Below, piece by piece: positions 27,353 to 36,887 of a stretch of DNA of 64,000 nucleotides. The stretch comes from Bacteroides sp. (GTDB taxonomy: Bacteria > Bacteroidota > Bacteroidia > Bacteroidales > Bacteroidaceae): the NCBI GenBank assembly GCA_021201335.1, contig JAJQFD010000042.1:558001-622000 (forward strand), read 5' to 3'. A program made the translations under genes and the position numbers. Under the pieces are notes generated by a model. It did not search any database. It saw only the letters and a program-made list of their open reading frames with translations, and had not been told where the DNA came from. The stretch's first letter is position 1. Each line of letters starts with the position of its first letter.

Positions 27353-29305
27353 TTACCACCATATTTGTTTTCCATTTTCGTACGTAAAAATCCTTTCATC
27401 TTTCCCTTTAGTATGGTTTCGAAGCAAGAAAAGTGCATTAGTTGGACAATCATCATATTTCACATAAAAATCATCTGCAATCTTTTTTCCCTTTGACTTC
27501 CAGAAATCTTCATCCCAATACAGTAATTCATATTCATTATCAGGTTCAATACAATTACCATCACCTCTTGCTATACAGACTATTCTATTTATTGTAATCT
27601 CCCGTCCGAAATCTATACCGGCCCACGCCCCAGATGCAACCGGCGCATCAAAGAAGGTTAACAGGGTTTTATCAAAAGCTGCATACTTATTTCGAGAATT
27701 ATCATTCTCAAAAGCTCCTTCGGTTCCTATGATTCTCCCGGTAACTGGGCTGATAGAATCTTCCTCATAAAAGGCTAATTCTGCAATATTGCAAAATTCA
27801 TCATCAGGCGACATATACCGCCAATAACGAAAAGTTAGACTGTCACCTGATAATTGGACATCTTCAACTTGAGTAGGATTAGGGATAGTGTGTATAATCC
27901 TTGCATCCTGAAAAAGAGAATCGTTTGAAGCTTGAATTTGCCCACCAGCCAGACGCCTGCCTCCTAATTCAGCATAAACAAATAGAGGATACTTCCTGTA
28001 CAATTTTAAGACTTGTGTATGTAATGTATCAATAACCAGTTCTTTTCTTATTCCATTTAAGGTCAAAATAAATGGAGATGCTGCAGGTTTAATTCCATTT
28101 AAGGTATAATATACTGGCAAGTATGCAATATTTCTCCCCATGTTATTAAAAGTCACAGTATTGCCTTTGCACTTACCCCAATATATAGGTTGCCATTCCT
28201 TGTTGTCGAATACAGCAAGGTAAGCGTATTTATGATTATTCTTATTCTTGATATTTATGCTTATATTTTCTATCACCATATACTCATTACTAACATCTTT
28301 CATAAATGGAATACGGAATGTTGGTGGAATATACTTTTCTAATCTATATATGTCCTCAATATCACTATTTATAGCATATGTCCTTCTAAATACCTTTGCC
28401 ATTTTATGGTCTTCCATATGAGGTTCTCCAGGACGTGACATTGCTCCGACAAAAAGCACATTCTTTCCTGAATTATCTAGTAATACATTCCACGAATGCC
28501 CTAAACTCCTGAATGGCCATTGTGGGGTATAATCTATAGCTGTTGGAATTCCTCTGGCCCGCATAACGGCTAGGGACAAGATTGCATAACTATCACAAGA
28601 TCCATAAGGAACATTGGCCAAAGTATTCATTTTGCCGACAACCGTCATTGGCTCTGATTTTAAAGTGGGTTGTGTAGCATGATTTAAGTCTCTGTTAACC
28701 AATTCACAAGCTTTATTTGCCAGATTGATATGCACGTCGCAGTATATCTGATTAACAAGTTTTATACAATATTTTTCAAAATATTCTTTCCAATTATCTA
28801 ATAATTGCTCCTCGGTAATTTTATAGGGCAATATATATTCACAAAAATTCCCAAAATTTATATGTTTCGCCCAACTACCATCTTGCCAAAGAGAAAATGA
28901 ATAATCAATATTTTTAATTAAATAATCAGCAGAAATAAACTCTATATCAGGAAGATAATCTAATTGTATATTTTCATATTTTTTGCTTATTATTTCAAAT
29001 AATGAATCTTTTTTATGCCTGGGGAAATCATACAATTTTGCAACGGAATCTATTTCGTTATAATAAGAGAGAATGAGAGGTATCTCCTTAATAGAATAAT
29101 GCCCCGGCATATTTTCTATTAGGAAGCAGGCAGCTTTATATTTGAGAGTATCCTTTGGCTGTTTGCTGTAATATTCGAGAACCTCCTGAAGTTCCTTCCT
29201 GTTTCCTTTAGCTTGTATTAATGCATCCTCCAATCTATTATTTTTAGGAGAGCAGGTATAAAAAAATATGCACAAAGACAGAAAAATAAAGATTTTAGAT
29301 GTCAT
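27353..29305 (-). CDS. Transglutaminase-like lipoprotein with C-terminal discoidin-like domain, copy B
   Basis: A 650-residue paralogue of the copy A protein with the same order: lipoprotein signal (FYTC, Cys18), KYKAACFLIENMPGHYS, a transglutaminase-like core with Cys237 (YGSCDSYA) and His270 (GHSWN), and a discoidin-like C-terminus (WAGIDFGREITINRIVCIA). The third catalytic residue is again not visible (VLFVGAM). It heads module B, 25 bp ahead of the DUF1573 gene. A possible promoter lies upstream: a TTG near 29417, a 20-bp spacer, then GACCTTTG, one base from the -7 consensus. Confidence 0.75.
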   Translation of the reverse strand: MTSKIFIFLSLCIFFYTCSPKNNRLEDALIQAKGNRKELQEVLEYYSKQPKDTLKYKAACFLIENMPGHYSIKEIPLILSYYNEIDSVAKLYDFPRHKKDSLFEIISKKYENIQLDYLPDIEFISADYLIKNIDYSFSLWQDGSWAKHINFGNFCEYILPYKITEEQLLDNWKEYFEKYCIKLVNQIYCDVHINLANKACELVNRDLNHATQPTLKSEPMTVVGKMNTLANVPYGSCDSYAILSLAVMRARGIPTAIDYTPQWPFRSLGHSWNVLLDNSGKNVLFVGAMSRPGEPHMEDHKMAKVFRRTYAINSDIEDIYRLEKYIPPTFRIPFMKDVSNEYMVIENISINIKNKNNHKYAYLAVFDNKEWQPIYWGKCKGNTVTFNNMGRNIAYLPVYYTLNGIKPAASPFILTLNGIRKELVIDTLHTQVLKLYRKYPLFVYAELGGRRLAGGQIQASNDSLFQDARIIHTIPNPTQVEDVQLSGDSLTFRYWRYMSPDDEFCNIAELAFYEEDSISPVTGRIIGTEGAFENDNSRNKYAAFDKTLLTFFDAPVASGAWAGIDFGREITINRIVCIARGDGNCIEPDNEYELLYWDEDFWKSKGKKIADDFYVKYDDCPTNALFLLRNHTKGKDERIFTYENGKQIWW

Positions 29306-29701
29306 ATAGTATATATAAAAGGAGAAATTATTAAATCAAGGATATCAGTCAGTAAATATCATGGTTTACTAAGATATTTTTAATACAAAGGTCGGTTTAC
29401 TGAAATACTTAAACAAACGCAAATACTCCAAAAAATTGCACATATGCGCATTTTAGTAACTAAATTCACTTGCAAATAAGGATTTTATATCACTCTTCAT
29501 GTTAAAAAAGTGCTAATAAACACTTCTATAATTGTTTTGCCAAGTCCCTGAGAATAATTAGGAAAAAGGAGCTTGAAGAAATAATTTTTTAAATTACTTC
29601 GTCTAGTATAAAAATTGAATTTTAAGAACTAACCACTTCTATTTCTGTTCTATTTCTAATATTTTATTTATGAATTATTTATCCTCTTCATCCTGTATAA
29701 C
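29306..29701. other. Divergent region between module B and cysS
   Basis: A nearly 400-bp AT-rich intergenic region. It should hold the module B promoter (GACCTTTG read on the minus strand near 29390). No other gene or RNA is recognisable. Confidence 0.35.
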
Positions 29702-29716
29702 ATCCGTATTTTATTA

Positions 29717-29724
29717 TAATTTTG
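29717..29724 (+). promoter_or_regulatory. cysS -7 promoter box
   Basis: TAATTTTG fits TAnnTTTG exactly. The box lies 27 bases before the ATG at 29751, which excludes the longer in-frame start at 29670. The same sequence is kept in the relic at 25753-25804. Confidence 0.6.
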
Positions 29725-29750
29725 TGGATTCAAAAAACAATCAAACTGTT

Positions 29751-31226
29751 ATGGAACATTATTTAACCGTTTACAACACCTTAAGCAGAAAAAAAGAAAA
29801 GTTCGTGCCCCTTCATGCCCCTCATGTGGGAATGTATGTGTGCGGACCTACCGTATATGGTGATGCCCACCTGGGACATGCCCGCCCGGCAATAACATTT
29901 GATATCCTGTTTCGGTATCTTACTCACTTAGGATACAAAGTGCGGTATGTACGTAACATCACAGACGTTGGCCATCTGGAACACGATGCCGACGAAGGTG
30001 AAGACAAAATCGCTAAGAAAGCCCGTCTGGAACAACTGGAACCCATGGAAGTAGTACAATATTTCCTGAACCGCTACCGTCATGCAATGGAAGACCTGAA
30101 TGTATTACCTCCCAGCATTGAGCCCCATGCTTCCGGACATATTATTGAACAAATAGAACTGGTACAACAAATCCTGGAGCACGGATATGCATACGAAAGC
30201 GAAGGCTCCGTCTACTTCGATGTACCCAAATATAACCAAAAATACGACTACGGTAAACTCTCCGGTCGCAACATTGAAGACATGTTAAGCACTACCCGCG
30301 AGCTGGATGGTCAAACCGAAAAGCATAATCCAGCAGATTTTGCCCTTTGGAAGAAGGCACAACCGGAGCATATTATGCGCTGGCCCTCTCCCTGGGGAGC
30401 AGGTTTCCCGGGATGGCACTGTGAGTGTACTGCTATGGGACGTAAATACCTGGGCGAACATTTCGATATTCACGGAGGTGGCATGGATTTGATCTTCCCA
30501 CACCACGAATGTGAAATTGCTCAATCAGTGGCTTCGCAAGGAGATGACATGGTACATTACTGGATGCACAACAACATGATTACCGTTAATGGAACGAAAA
30601 TGGGTAAATCATTAGGCAACTTTATCACGCTGGATGAATTCTTTACCGGTTCGCACCCAATGCTGACACAGGCTTACACACCTATGACCATTCGTTTCTT
30701 TATTCTCCAGGCACATTACCGCAGTACAGTTGACTTTAGCAACGAAGCCTTACAAGCCTCAGAAAAAGGATTGCAACGACTGATGGAAGCTGTTGACAAC
30801 TTGGAGAAAATAACCCCGGCAGAAAAATCTGATGTAGATGTGAAAGGATTAGCTTCTAAGTGCTATGAAGCCATGAATGATGATATGAATACGCCTATTG
30901 TTATTTCTCATCTGTTTGAAGCTGCCAAAATGATTAATAACATCTTGGCCGGAAACAATAAAATATCTGCGGCTGATTTGGATGAATTAAGAAAGACATT
31001 CCATCTCTTTATGTTCGATATTCTAGGCTTGAAAGAGGAGAAAGGGTCTTCCGACGGACGCGAAACTGCTTATGGCCAGGTAGTGGATATGTTGCTGGAA
31101 CAACGTATGATAGCTAAAGCCAATAAAGACTGGGCGACAGCAGATAAAATAAGAAATGAATTAACCGCCCTCGGCTTCGAAATTAAAGACACGAAGGAAG
31201 GTTTTGAATGGAAATTAAACAAATAA
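29751..31226 (+). CDS. cysS: Cysteinyl-tRNA synthetase
   Basis: Charges tRNA-Cys; class I synthetase of 491 residues. Signatures are [15 protein letters not shown] (HxGH motif), zinc-ligand segments around [11 protein letters not shown] and HHECEIAQ, and TKMGKSLGN (KMSKS variant KMGKS). I chose 29751 because a promoter lies just upstream and the 27 extra residues from 29670 are not conserved-looking. The 5' end of this gene was copied into the relic at 25.75 kb. Immediately downstream is a thioesterase gene, 13 bp away and probably co-transcribed. Confidence 0.96.
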   Translation: MEHYLTVYNTLSRKKEKFVPLHAPHVGMYVCGPTVYGDAHLGHARPAITFDILFRYLTHLGYKVRYVRNITDVGHLEHDADEGEDKIAKKARLEQLEPMEVVQYFLNRYRHAMEDLNVLPPSIEPHASGHIIEQIELVQQILEHGYAYESEGSVYFDVPKYNQKYDYGKLSGRNIEDMLSTTRELDGQTEKHNPADFALWKKAQPEHIMRWPSPWGAGFPGWHCECTAMGRKYLGEHFDIHGGGMDLIFPHHECEIAQSVASQGDDMVHYWMHNNMITVNGTKMGKSLGNFITLDEFFTGSHPMLTQAYTPMTIRFFILQAHYRSTVDFSNEALQASEKGLQRLMEAVDNLEKITPAEKSDVDVKGLASKCYEAMNDDMNTPIVISHLFEAAKMINNILAGNNKISAADLDELRKTFHLFMFDILGLKEEKGSSDGRETAYGQVVDMLLEQRMIAKANKDWATADKIRNELTALGFEIKDTKEGFEWKLNK

Positions 31227-31239
31227 ATACATCTCAAGA

Positions 31240-31656
31240 ATGACCCCACAGGAATTCTTTAAGAACGATCGATTCGCAACAGAAGCAGGCATTGAACTGA
31301 TTGAAATCAGAAAAGGATATGGAAAAGCTCGCCTCCTTGTAGGCGAGCAACATTTAAATGCAGGAAATACGACACAGGGAGGAGCCATCTTCACTCTGGC
31401 AGACCTGGCATTGGCCGCAGCTGCTAATTCTCACGGTACACTGGCTTTATCCCTTACCTCCAACATCACCTTTCTTCGGGGAAGCGGCCCGGGAGATACA
31501 TTAATTGCCGAAGCCAAAGAAATATATACAGGAAGAAGCACCGGACATTACCAAGTAGATGTTACCAATCAAAAGGGTGCGCTTATTGCTACTTTTGAGG
31601 CAACTGTATTCCGCAAAGAAAACAAACTTCCGTTCGAACTGGAGAAAGACATTTAA
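31240..31656 (+). CDS. PaaI-type hotdog thioesterase
   Basis: A 138-residue single hotdog-fold domain. HLNAGNTTQGGAIFTLADLALAAA is the family's catalytic region: the helix with the aspartate and the preceding GG. SLTSNITFLRGSGPGD forms the following strands. PaaI-like enzymes hydrolyse acyl-CoA thioesters and often protect the CoA pool; the substrate here is unknown. It lies 13 bp after cysS. Confidence 0.85.
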   Translation: MTPQEFFKNDRFATEAGIELIEIRKGYGKARLLVGEQHLNAGNTTQGGAIFTLADLALAAAANSHGTLALSLTSNITFLRGSGPGDTLIAEAKEIYTGRSTGHYQVDVTNQKGALIATFEATVFRKENKLPFELEKDI

Positions 31657-31676
31657 ATACCTGAAGGATCACACCT

Positions 31677-32544
31677 TTATTCCTCAATAATTGAGGTCAG
31701 TGGATGACGATTTCCTTCCACCTCCTTTAAAAAAGCCTTCGCGGAGCCAAAATTCAGGAATAAATCCAACCGCACAGGAAGATGGTTTTTGTCATCTGTG
31801 ACATAAAAGGTTATAACTTCTTCTTCCTTGCCCTTTTTCATTTCCACCAAGGAAAACACCAGGCAATTATATTTGGTATTATCTTCCGCCTTGAATTCTT
31901 TTTTACCGCGATAAATCAGGATTTGTTCTTCCACTCTTCTACCGGTTGCCATAGGAAATAGAATCCGGTCGTTAACTTCATAATTGGATGGGTCAAAAGA
32001 ACGGGCATGAGCCAGAATACTCAACATATCGTGTACACAACGACTGTCGGTATGTTCAAAGAACTGGGCTTCTCCATGGTTCCTTACTCTCTTTTGAGTT
32101 ACATTCGATACTCCATCCTTAAAAGAAAAGAAAGCCTCATCTACCCAATAACGTTTGCCTTCAACCGCACCCTTACGAAAATAAATGGGTTCAAGTTCTC
32201 TGCTAACAACAGAAGTCAGGGTATCCCGTAATTTGAAAAAGAAATCTGCTCTCTTGTTACCAGCTGCAATCAGATCAATCTGATAAACAGGTTTACCATT
32301 GTAAACTGCATCATTAAAAGTCAGGGTGGCATCTCCTGCTTTGTACCATATAAACTTCCAGTTGAAGTATAGTTCATAAGATACTTTTTCACCCGACTGG
32401 AAAGCTTCATTTTTAGCAGTGCATTGCGCATGGGCGTTTAGCGCAATACCTCCTAAAACAATCCACAAAAAATAGTAAAGGTTTGGTTACATAGGCCCTC
32501 AGACTTCTATTAATTCCTGCCTGACGACCTGTTTCTTTCAGCAT
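31677..32544 (-). CDS. DUF3108 exported protein, N-terminus uncertain (possible frameshift)
   Basis: The clear part is a DUF3108 domain (AFQSGEKVSYELYFNWKFIWYKAGDATL...), a Bacteroidota envelope family of unknown function. The start is a problem. In the present frame only a TTG at 32468 is available (MWIVLGGIALNAHAQ), and the only upstream in-frame ATG (32492) is followed at once by TAA. If the run of six T (minus strand, 32467-32472) had five, the frame would join an ATG at 32544 and give a normal signal peptide (RSLRAYVTKPLLFLWIVLG...). The gene overlaps or directly follows the Ig-like protein gene, so they are one transcription unit. Confidence 0.75.
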
Positions 32545-34435
32545 TTCTGCTCTCTCTTTGCTTAGGTTCATCCGGTTTTTGTTTTTTAAGTTCATCCACT
32601 TTTTGTTTATCAAGCGGGGTAGCTTTTAAATTCCATGCTTCTTCAAAGTCCCACAGAGCTTTTGTTTCCAGAATTTTGGGGAAGTAATATACTTCTTCCG
32701 GTTGCAATTTTTCTTCGTAATTACCCGTATCCCACACTCCGTTCTGATTCCTGTCGACAATCAGGCGGGCACTGTATTTTCCAGGCATCAGGAAGTAAAA
32801 GTCTGCCTGATTATTCACCACTGTTATTTTTCTGATCACTTTATCCTGTGCATCCAGCAGTTCTACAAAAGCTGGTCCGTCCAACCCACTTATATTAAAG
32901 AAAATTTTGCTATATTCATCCAGAGAGCGAACTTTAAAAGTTTGCGTCACCTTGTCTGTATGCAATCCGTAAATACCGGTAAATGCGATTGAATCGAGAC
33001 TAAACTCATATTCACCTTGCGGCTCCCATTCCGTGTACACATAAAACCTACTTAACGCGATTGAGTCCTGTTCAAACTCAAATGGTATCTCCTGGAACAC
33101 CGTATCGACTTTCTGTTTCAGATGTATGGCTTCCAAGTTATAGTGAGCAATAGGTTCTTCAAAAGAAAGAGTAACACTTCCATAAACGTCCATTGCAGAA
33201 GGTACATTCACATTGGATTTCAGGAAAACCGTCGGTTCCGGAACATCCTCTTCATCGTCTTTCTTCCGCCTCTTTCTCTCTTTCTCCTGCTCTTTCTCCT
33301 GATTACCTCCTCTGGATCTTCTCATGGAAAGTTTCAGTGTATCCGTACGGGGAATCAGTTGATTGAGTGTATCTGTATATAGATAATCCAGACCTAGTTT
33401 AAGGGTATCCAATTTATAAATCAGCGAATCCCGTATCCAGTAATGGATGGTATCATTCCTCTGGCTATGCTCTATAATAAAGGCATCGCGTTCATCGAAA
33501 TTCAATCCTCTGACAGTAGGCAGTGTATCCGCCTTATTAGCAAAGAATAATGAAAATTTAAAAGGTTGCAAACGCTCGCTCCTTATCAGATATTGAATAA
33601 CTGATTCTTCCTTGAAGGAACGCATGATCAGATCGTCGGGCAGATAATGGGCATAATCCCGTTCGATAATTGTATCAATTGTTAAGGAATCAATCCAAGT
33701 AGTATCTTGACGTATTCGGCGATCAAAATGAGGGATGACTAATGAATCAAGAAAAGCGATTGCCTCAGACTTCTGGCTAAAAATATAATTCTGGTCATTA
33801 TCTATGAGTGCATACAGGCGATATGTACCCGGTGCTATTCCACGGATAGTAAATTTTCCACGACTATCTGTACGCGATACGCGCTCAAAGGGTAAACTGG
33901 TGAAAGCAGAATCAGCCAGATTTGAGTGTAAACCGACTAACATTCCTTTTATCGGTTCTAAATTGGATGCCTCGAGCACAGTACCGGATACACGCATAGA
34001 GTCAATGACGTCTCCGGTGGAAAATACAAAAGAGAAATCGCCCAATGGGTTTCCTTCATTGTTGTCGACAATGGCATCTGCAAAATCAATGGTATAAGTT
34101 GTGTTAGGAAGAAGGGAGTCCAAGATGTTAATGGTGATTCTTCTTCCGGCAGGTTTAATCTCCGGTTGCTTCAATTGGGGAGGAGAAATTACTACTTTTT
34201 CATTCGGTTTTTCGAGCTTAATAAATTCATCGAACTCTAATACAATACGCGTACGGGTATTATTTAATGCATTAGCTGTAGGTGTACTCCCGATAAACCG
34301 GGGAGGAGTTTCATCATAAGGTCCTCCGTCGGGACGTCCGACACTAGCACACGAATAAACGGCTCCTAACGCTGTAGCAGCCACTAAAATATTGCGAATC
34401 AATCGCTTTACTTTATAATTTCTCCTTTCTAACAT
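32510..34435 (-). CDS. Large lipoprotein with N-terminal bacterial Ig-like domain
   Basis: A 641-residue protein with a lipoprotein signal (ATALGAVYSC, cysteine near residue 29). An Ig-like (Big_5-type) domain follows, recognisable by TPPRFIGSTPTANALNNTRTRIVLEFDE and LLPNTTYTIDFADAIVDNNEGNP. A carboxypeptidase-regulatory-like segment comes next (SGTVLEASNLEPIKGMLVGL ... RLYALIDNDQN). A basic/acidic low-complexity stretch (KEQEKERKRRKKDDEEDV) lies near residue 385. The C-terminus is basic. It is expected in the outer membrane or periplasm; function unknown. It is transcribed with the DUF3108 gene. Confidence 0.75.
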   Translation of the reverse strand: MLERRNYKVKRLIRNILVAATALGAVYSCASVGRPDGGPYDETPPRFIGSTPTANALNNTRTRIVLEFDEFIKLEKPNEKVVISPPQLKQPEIKPAGRRITINILDSLLPNTTYTIDFADAIVDNNEGNPLGDFSFVFSTGDVIDSMRVSGTVLEASNLEPIKGMLVGLHSNLADSAFTSLPFERVSRTDSRGKFTIRGIAPGTYRLYALIDNDQNYIFSQKSEAIAFLDSLVIPHFDRRIRQDTTWIDSLTIDTIIERDYAHYLPDDLIMRSFKEESVIQYLIRSERLQPFKFSLFFANKADTLPTVRGLNFDERDAFIIEHSQRNDTIHYWIRDSLIYKLDTLKLGLDYLYTDTLNQLIPRTDTLKLSMRRSRGGNQEKEQEKERKRRKKDDEEDVPEPTVFLKSNVNVPSAMDVYGSVTLSFEEPIAHYNLEAIHLKQKVDTVFQEIPFEFEQDSIALSRFYVYTEWEPQGEYEFSLDSIAFTGIYGLHTDKVTQTFKVRSLDEYSKIFFNISGLDGPAFVELLDAQDKVIRKITVVNNQADFYFLMPGKYSARLIVDRNQNGVWDTGNYEEKLQPEEVYYFPKILETKALWDFEEAWNLKATPLDKQKVDELKKQKPDEPKQRESRNAERNRSSGRN

Positions 34436-34497
34436 AAATACAAAAGTAACCGTTATCTGTTAAAGTATAACTTCTTTTTTACACAAAAATATGAAAT

Positions 34498-34558
34498 AAA
34501 AAAAGAGAGTTGAAAATAGAAAATAAAGAATGTGCCTCATTTTCAGTTTTCAACTCTC
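34498..34558 (-). terminator. Strong intrinsic terminator for the sugar-kinase/CBM9-like operon
   Basis: Read on the minus strand: GAGAGTTGAAAA (34547-34558), a loop with a small inner AT stem, TTTTCAACTCTC (34505-34516), then U7 (34498-34504). The stem is 12 bp and perfect. Confidence 0.75.
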
Positions 34559-34579
34559 CATATTCAATGCGGGAAATGG

Positions 34580-35299
34580 CTATTCAAACAACAAGGTTCC
34601 GAAGAATTCGGGACGATGGAAATCCGGTTTTTCAACAGTAATCGGATTCCAGGATATATAATGCGGGGTTTGTAACTCATCACCGCATTTATAAAAGTTG
34701 GCCCGGATAGATTTACCCGAAAGCGATGAGATCTGGTGTTGGAAGAAAGCGCTGTTCGGGATAATTAAAGCGATCTCCCATTCCATTCCGCCTGTACGTT
34801 CCTCAAAGGTTTCTCTTCCGAGACTTGACCAACGCTGAATGGTTTGCATTACAGGTGAATCAGCATGTTGCCGATCAGACCTCCCGGAACCTGCACCAAG
34901 TAATGCAGTACCTGCACAATTACATTCCAGGTTATAATAGATAGAATCTTGCCCGGGAATCAGGAAGAACTCTACACAAGAGTCTGTCCATACAGATTCA
35001 TTATCCCCGCCATAACGGGCACGGGCTGTTTCTTCTTTCACTTTATAGTGGAGTAAAATCGCATGGTCAGTATAGGCAATACGGAATGATACATCTGGCC
35101 GATACGGATATTGATCCGGCCAATTGACGACATCAATGGGTTGAAACTTTATTTGTTCTTTATCCAATAGAGCTGGTAATGCCTCAGCAGATTCTGCAAC
35201 AGCATTTATTTTCTTCACTTTTAGTTCTTTCATTTCAGTTGCTGAATTACAGGAAAACAGGAGCATACATGCTCCCAGTAAATAGTTATTTATAGACAT
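34580..35299 (-). CDS. Lipoprotein with CBM9-like carbohydrate-binding domain
   Basis: A 239-residue protein with a short lipoprotein signal (LLGACMLLFSC). The remainder resembles the family 9 carbohydrate-binding-like domain found in many Bacteroidota glycan proteins (VSFRIAYTDHAILLHYKVKEE, then VWTDSCVEFFL). It overlaps the upstream kinase gene by 10 bp, so it is translated from the same mRNA. The pairing with a sugar kinase suggests work on an amino-sugar or similar glycan, but no substrate is visible. Confidence 0.75.
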   Translation of the reverse strand: MSINNYLLGACMLLFSCNSATEMKELKVKKINAVAESAEALPALLDKEQIKFQPIDVVNWPDQYPYRPDVSFRIAYTDHAILLHYKVKEETARARYGGDNESVWTDSCVEFFLIPGQDSIYYNLECNCAGTALLGAGSGRSDRQHADSPVMQTIQRWSSLGRETFEERTGGMEWEIALIIPNSAFFQHQISSLSGKSIRANFYKCGDELQTPHYISWNPITVEKPDFHRPEFFGTLLFE

Positions 35300-36372
35300 G
35301 ATTGCACAAATTCTTTCATCTCAGGAGTGTGCTCTTCTACACTCTGCAGTAGTTTAAACTGAGCTTTCGTACGGACAAGGTTATGCTCCGGGTAATTTAT
35401 CTTATAGTAAGTATCACCATTCAGATAATCAGCCAGAAAACGTACTGTCTGCATGTAAGGGAAAAGAGCAGCGGCATACGGCAGATTTTCTATTTCAATG
35501 GGAAGCAGAAATGACCTGGCAGACTCCAAATAACCTTTAGTAAAGGCTTTAAAAATCTCCATATTGAACGACACACGATTTAGATCCTTGTCGTCTTCGG
35601 CACCGGTATTGGCGGCACTACGCAAAAAATCACCAAAATCAGAAAAGATAAAGCTAGGCATTACTGTATCCAGATCGATCACACAGAGTATATCTCCATT
35701 CCGGTCGAATAACATGTTATTCACTTTTGTATCACAGTGGCAAACCCGTTTGGGAAGTTTTCCTTCTCGGTATAGCTGTTCTGCTTTGCACATTTCCTCT
35801 GCCCTGCTCTCAATTTCGTTCACATAGTATTCTACTTCCTGCAACCGATTTGCTGCATTTGCCTTAACTGCGTCACGTAATTGTGACAAACGGAATTCCA
35901 TGTTATGAAAATCTGGAATAGTTTCGCCTAATTCTACTGGAATATCAGCTAATCTGGACTGGAATTCGCCGAAAGCGACTCCTGCATAATAAGAATATTC
36001 CGGATTAACTACTTCATGCGTAATGGCATCAGGGATAAATACCATCAACCGCCAGTAGCTGGTTCCATCAAACCAGTAGTATTTTCCATCTTCGGCTGGA
36101 ATGAACCGCAACACTTTCCAGTCGATATCCTGTTCGTTCTTTTCTTCCAGCTTTTTACGAATGTGGGTAGTAACAGCCTGAATATTATTCTGAAGCATAT
36201 CTACATCCTGAAAAATCGCATGGTTGATACGTTGCAAAACATAATCAGGCTGATCTACTTCACGGTTTATTACCCGGAAACTATCATTGATTAAACCATT
36301 TCCTAATGGTTTAACCTCTGAAACGCTTCCTTCGATGGAAAATTTAGAAACAACTTCTGTTAAGTTAATCAT
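35290..36372 (-). CDS. APH-fold sugar kinase, N-acetylhexosamine kinase-like
   Basis: A 360-residue kinase of the aminoglycoside-phosphotransferase fold. Key motifs are RVCHCDTKVNNMLFD (catalytic loop with Asp and the Asn metal ligand) and VIDLDTVMPSFIFSDFGDFLR (metal-binding Asp). The DTKVNN/DLDT version is typical of N-acetylhexosamine 1-kinases (NahK-like) and of related unassigned Bacteroidota kinases, not of resistance enzymes. Cytoplasmic; likely phosphorylates a sugar at C1. It is transcribed with the CBM9-like gene. Confidence 0.8.
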   Translation of the reverse strand: MINLTEVVSKFSIEGSVSEVKPLGNGLINDSFRVINREVDQPDYVLQRINHAIFQDVDMLQNNIQAVTTHIRKKLEEKNEQDIDWKVLRFIPAEDGKYYWFDGTSYWRLMVFIPDAITHEVVNPEYSYYAGVAFGEFQSRLADIPVELGETIPDFHNMEFRLSQLRDAVKANAANRLQEVEYYVNEIESRAEEMCKAEQLYREGKLPKRVCHCDTKVNNMLFDRNGDILCVIDLDTVMPSFIFSDFGDFLRSAANTGAEDDKDLNRVSFNMEIFKAFTKGYLESARSFLLPIEIENLPYAAALFPYMQTVRFLADYLNGDTYYKINYPEHNLVRTKAQFKLLQSVEEHTPEMKEFVQSCL

Positions 36373-36887
36373 GATAACAAGGTTTTAGAGGGATATAAGA
36401 TTAAAATTAGTTGTGTTAAGAGGCTGGCATTCTTAAATTATCCTCTTGGAATTTCAAAGTTGCCTTTCCTCATTGCAAATATACTATTTATTCTTTATCA
36501 GCTATTTGCTCTTTTTGGTTTTTCATTTACCATCGTTGATCTGAGTCGTACTACTTCATAAGTTATTAACTTGGGTAGTAACCAATAATAAGTTGATTCA
36601 TTCAACGCAATGTCAACATTTATCATATCTATATTTTAGACGGATGCTTAGTTATATACCTTGACCCCCTTTAGTTATATACCTTGGGGTTGCTTAGTTA
36701 TATACCTTGGGCACCCTTAGTTATATACCCTCTTTTCTCGTTTTATAAACTCATGTAAATCAATTGCTTACAATTTCACTTTACAATATATATTTTTGTT
36801 TGACTGTAAATTATATTTCACATCATTACCAAGATAGCAGCTATTGTTAATACAGAACCCTTTATTTCAACAAAATTTAAACAGACT
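36373..36887. repeat. Intergenic region with a 23-bp tandem array
   Basis: CTTAGTTATATACC (first base T in unit 2) recurs at 36647, 36670, 36693 and 36716, exactly 23 bp apart. The remaining bases of each unit differ (TTGACCCCC, TTGGGGTTG, TTGGGCACC). There are no spacers of CRISPR type. The rest of the 515 bp is AT-rich with nothing recognised. Confidence 0.7.

Noticed and set aside
29670..29750. Longer start for cysS
   Set aside because: The stretch covers the promoter box and leader, which are also preserved in the relic; the family N-terminus begins at 29751.
35290..36372. Aminoglycoside resistance kinase
   Set aside because: The catalytic motifs and the CBM9-like partner fit a sugar kinase of the NahK type.
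36647..36731. Possible CRISPR array (regular repeats at 23 bp)
   Set aside because: The unit is shorter than a CRISPR repeat plus spacer, there are only four units, and no cas genes are present.
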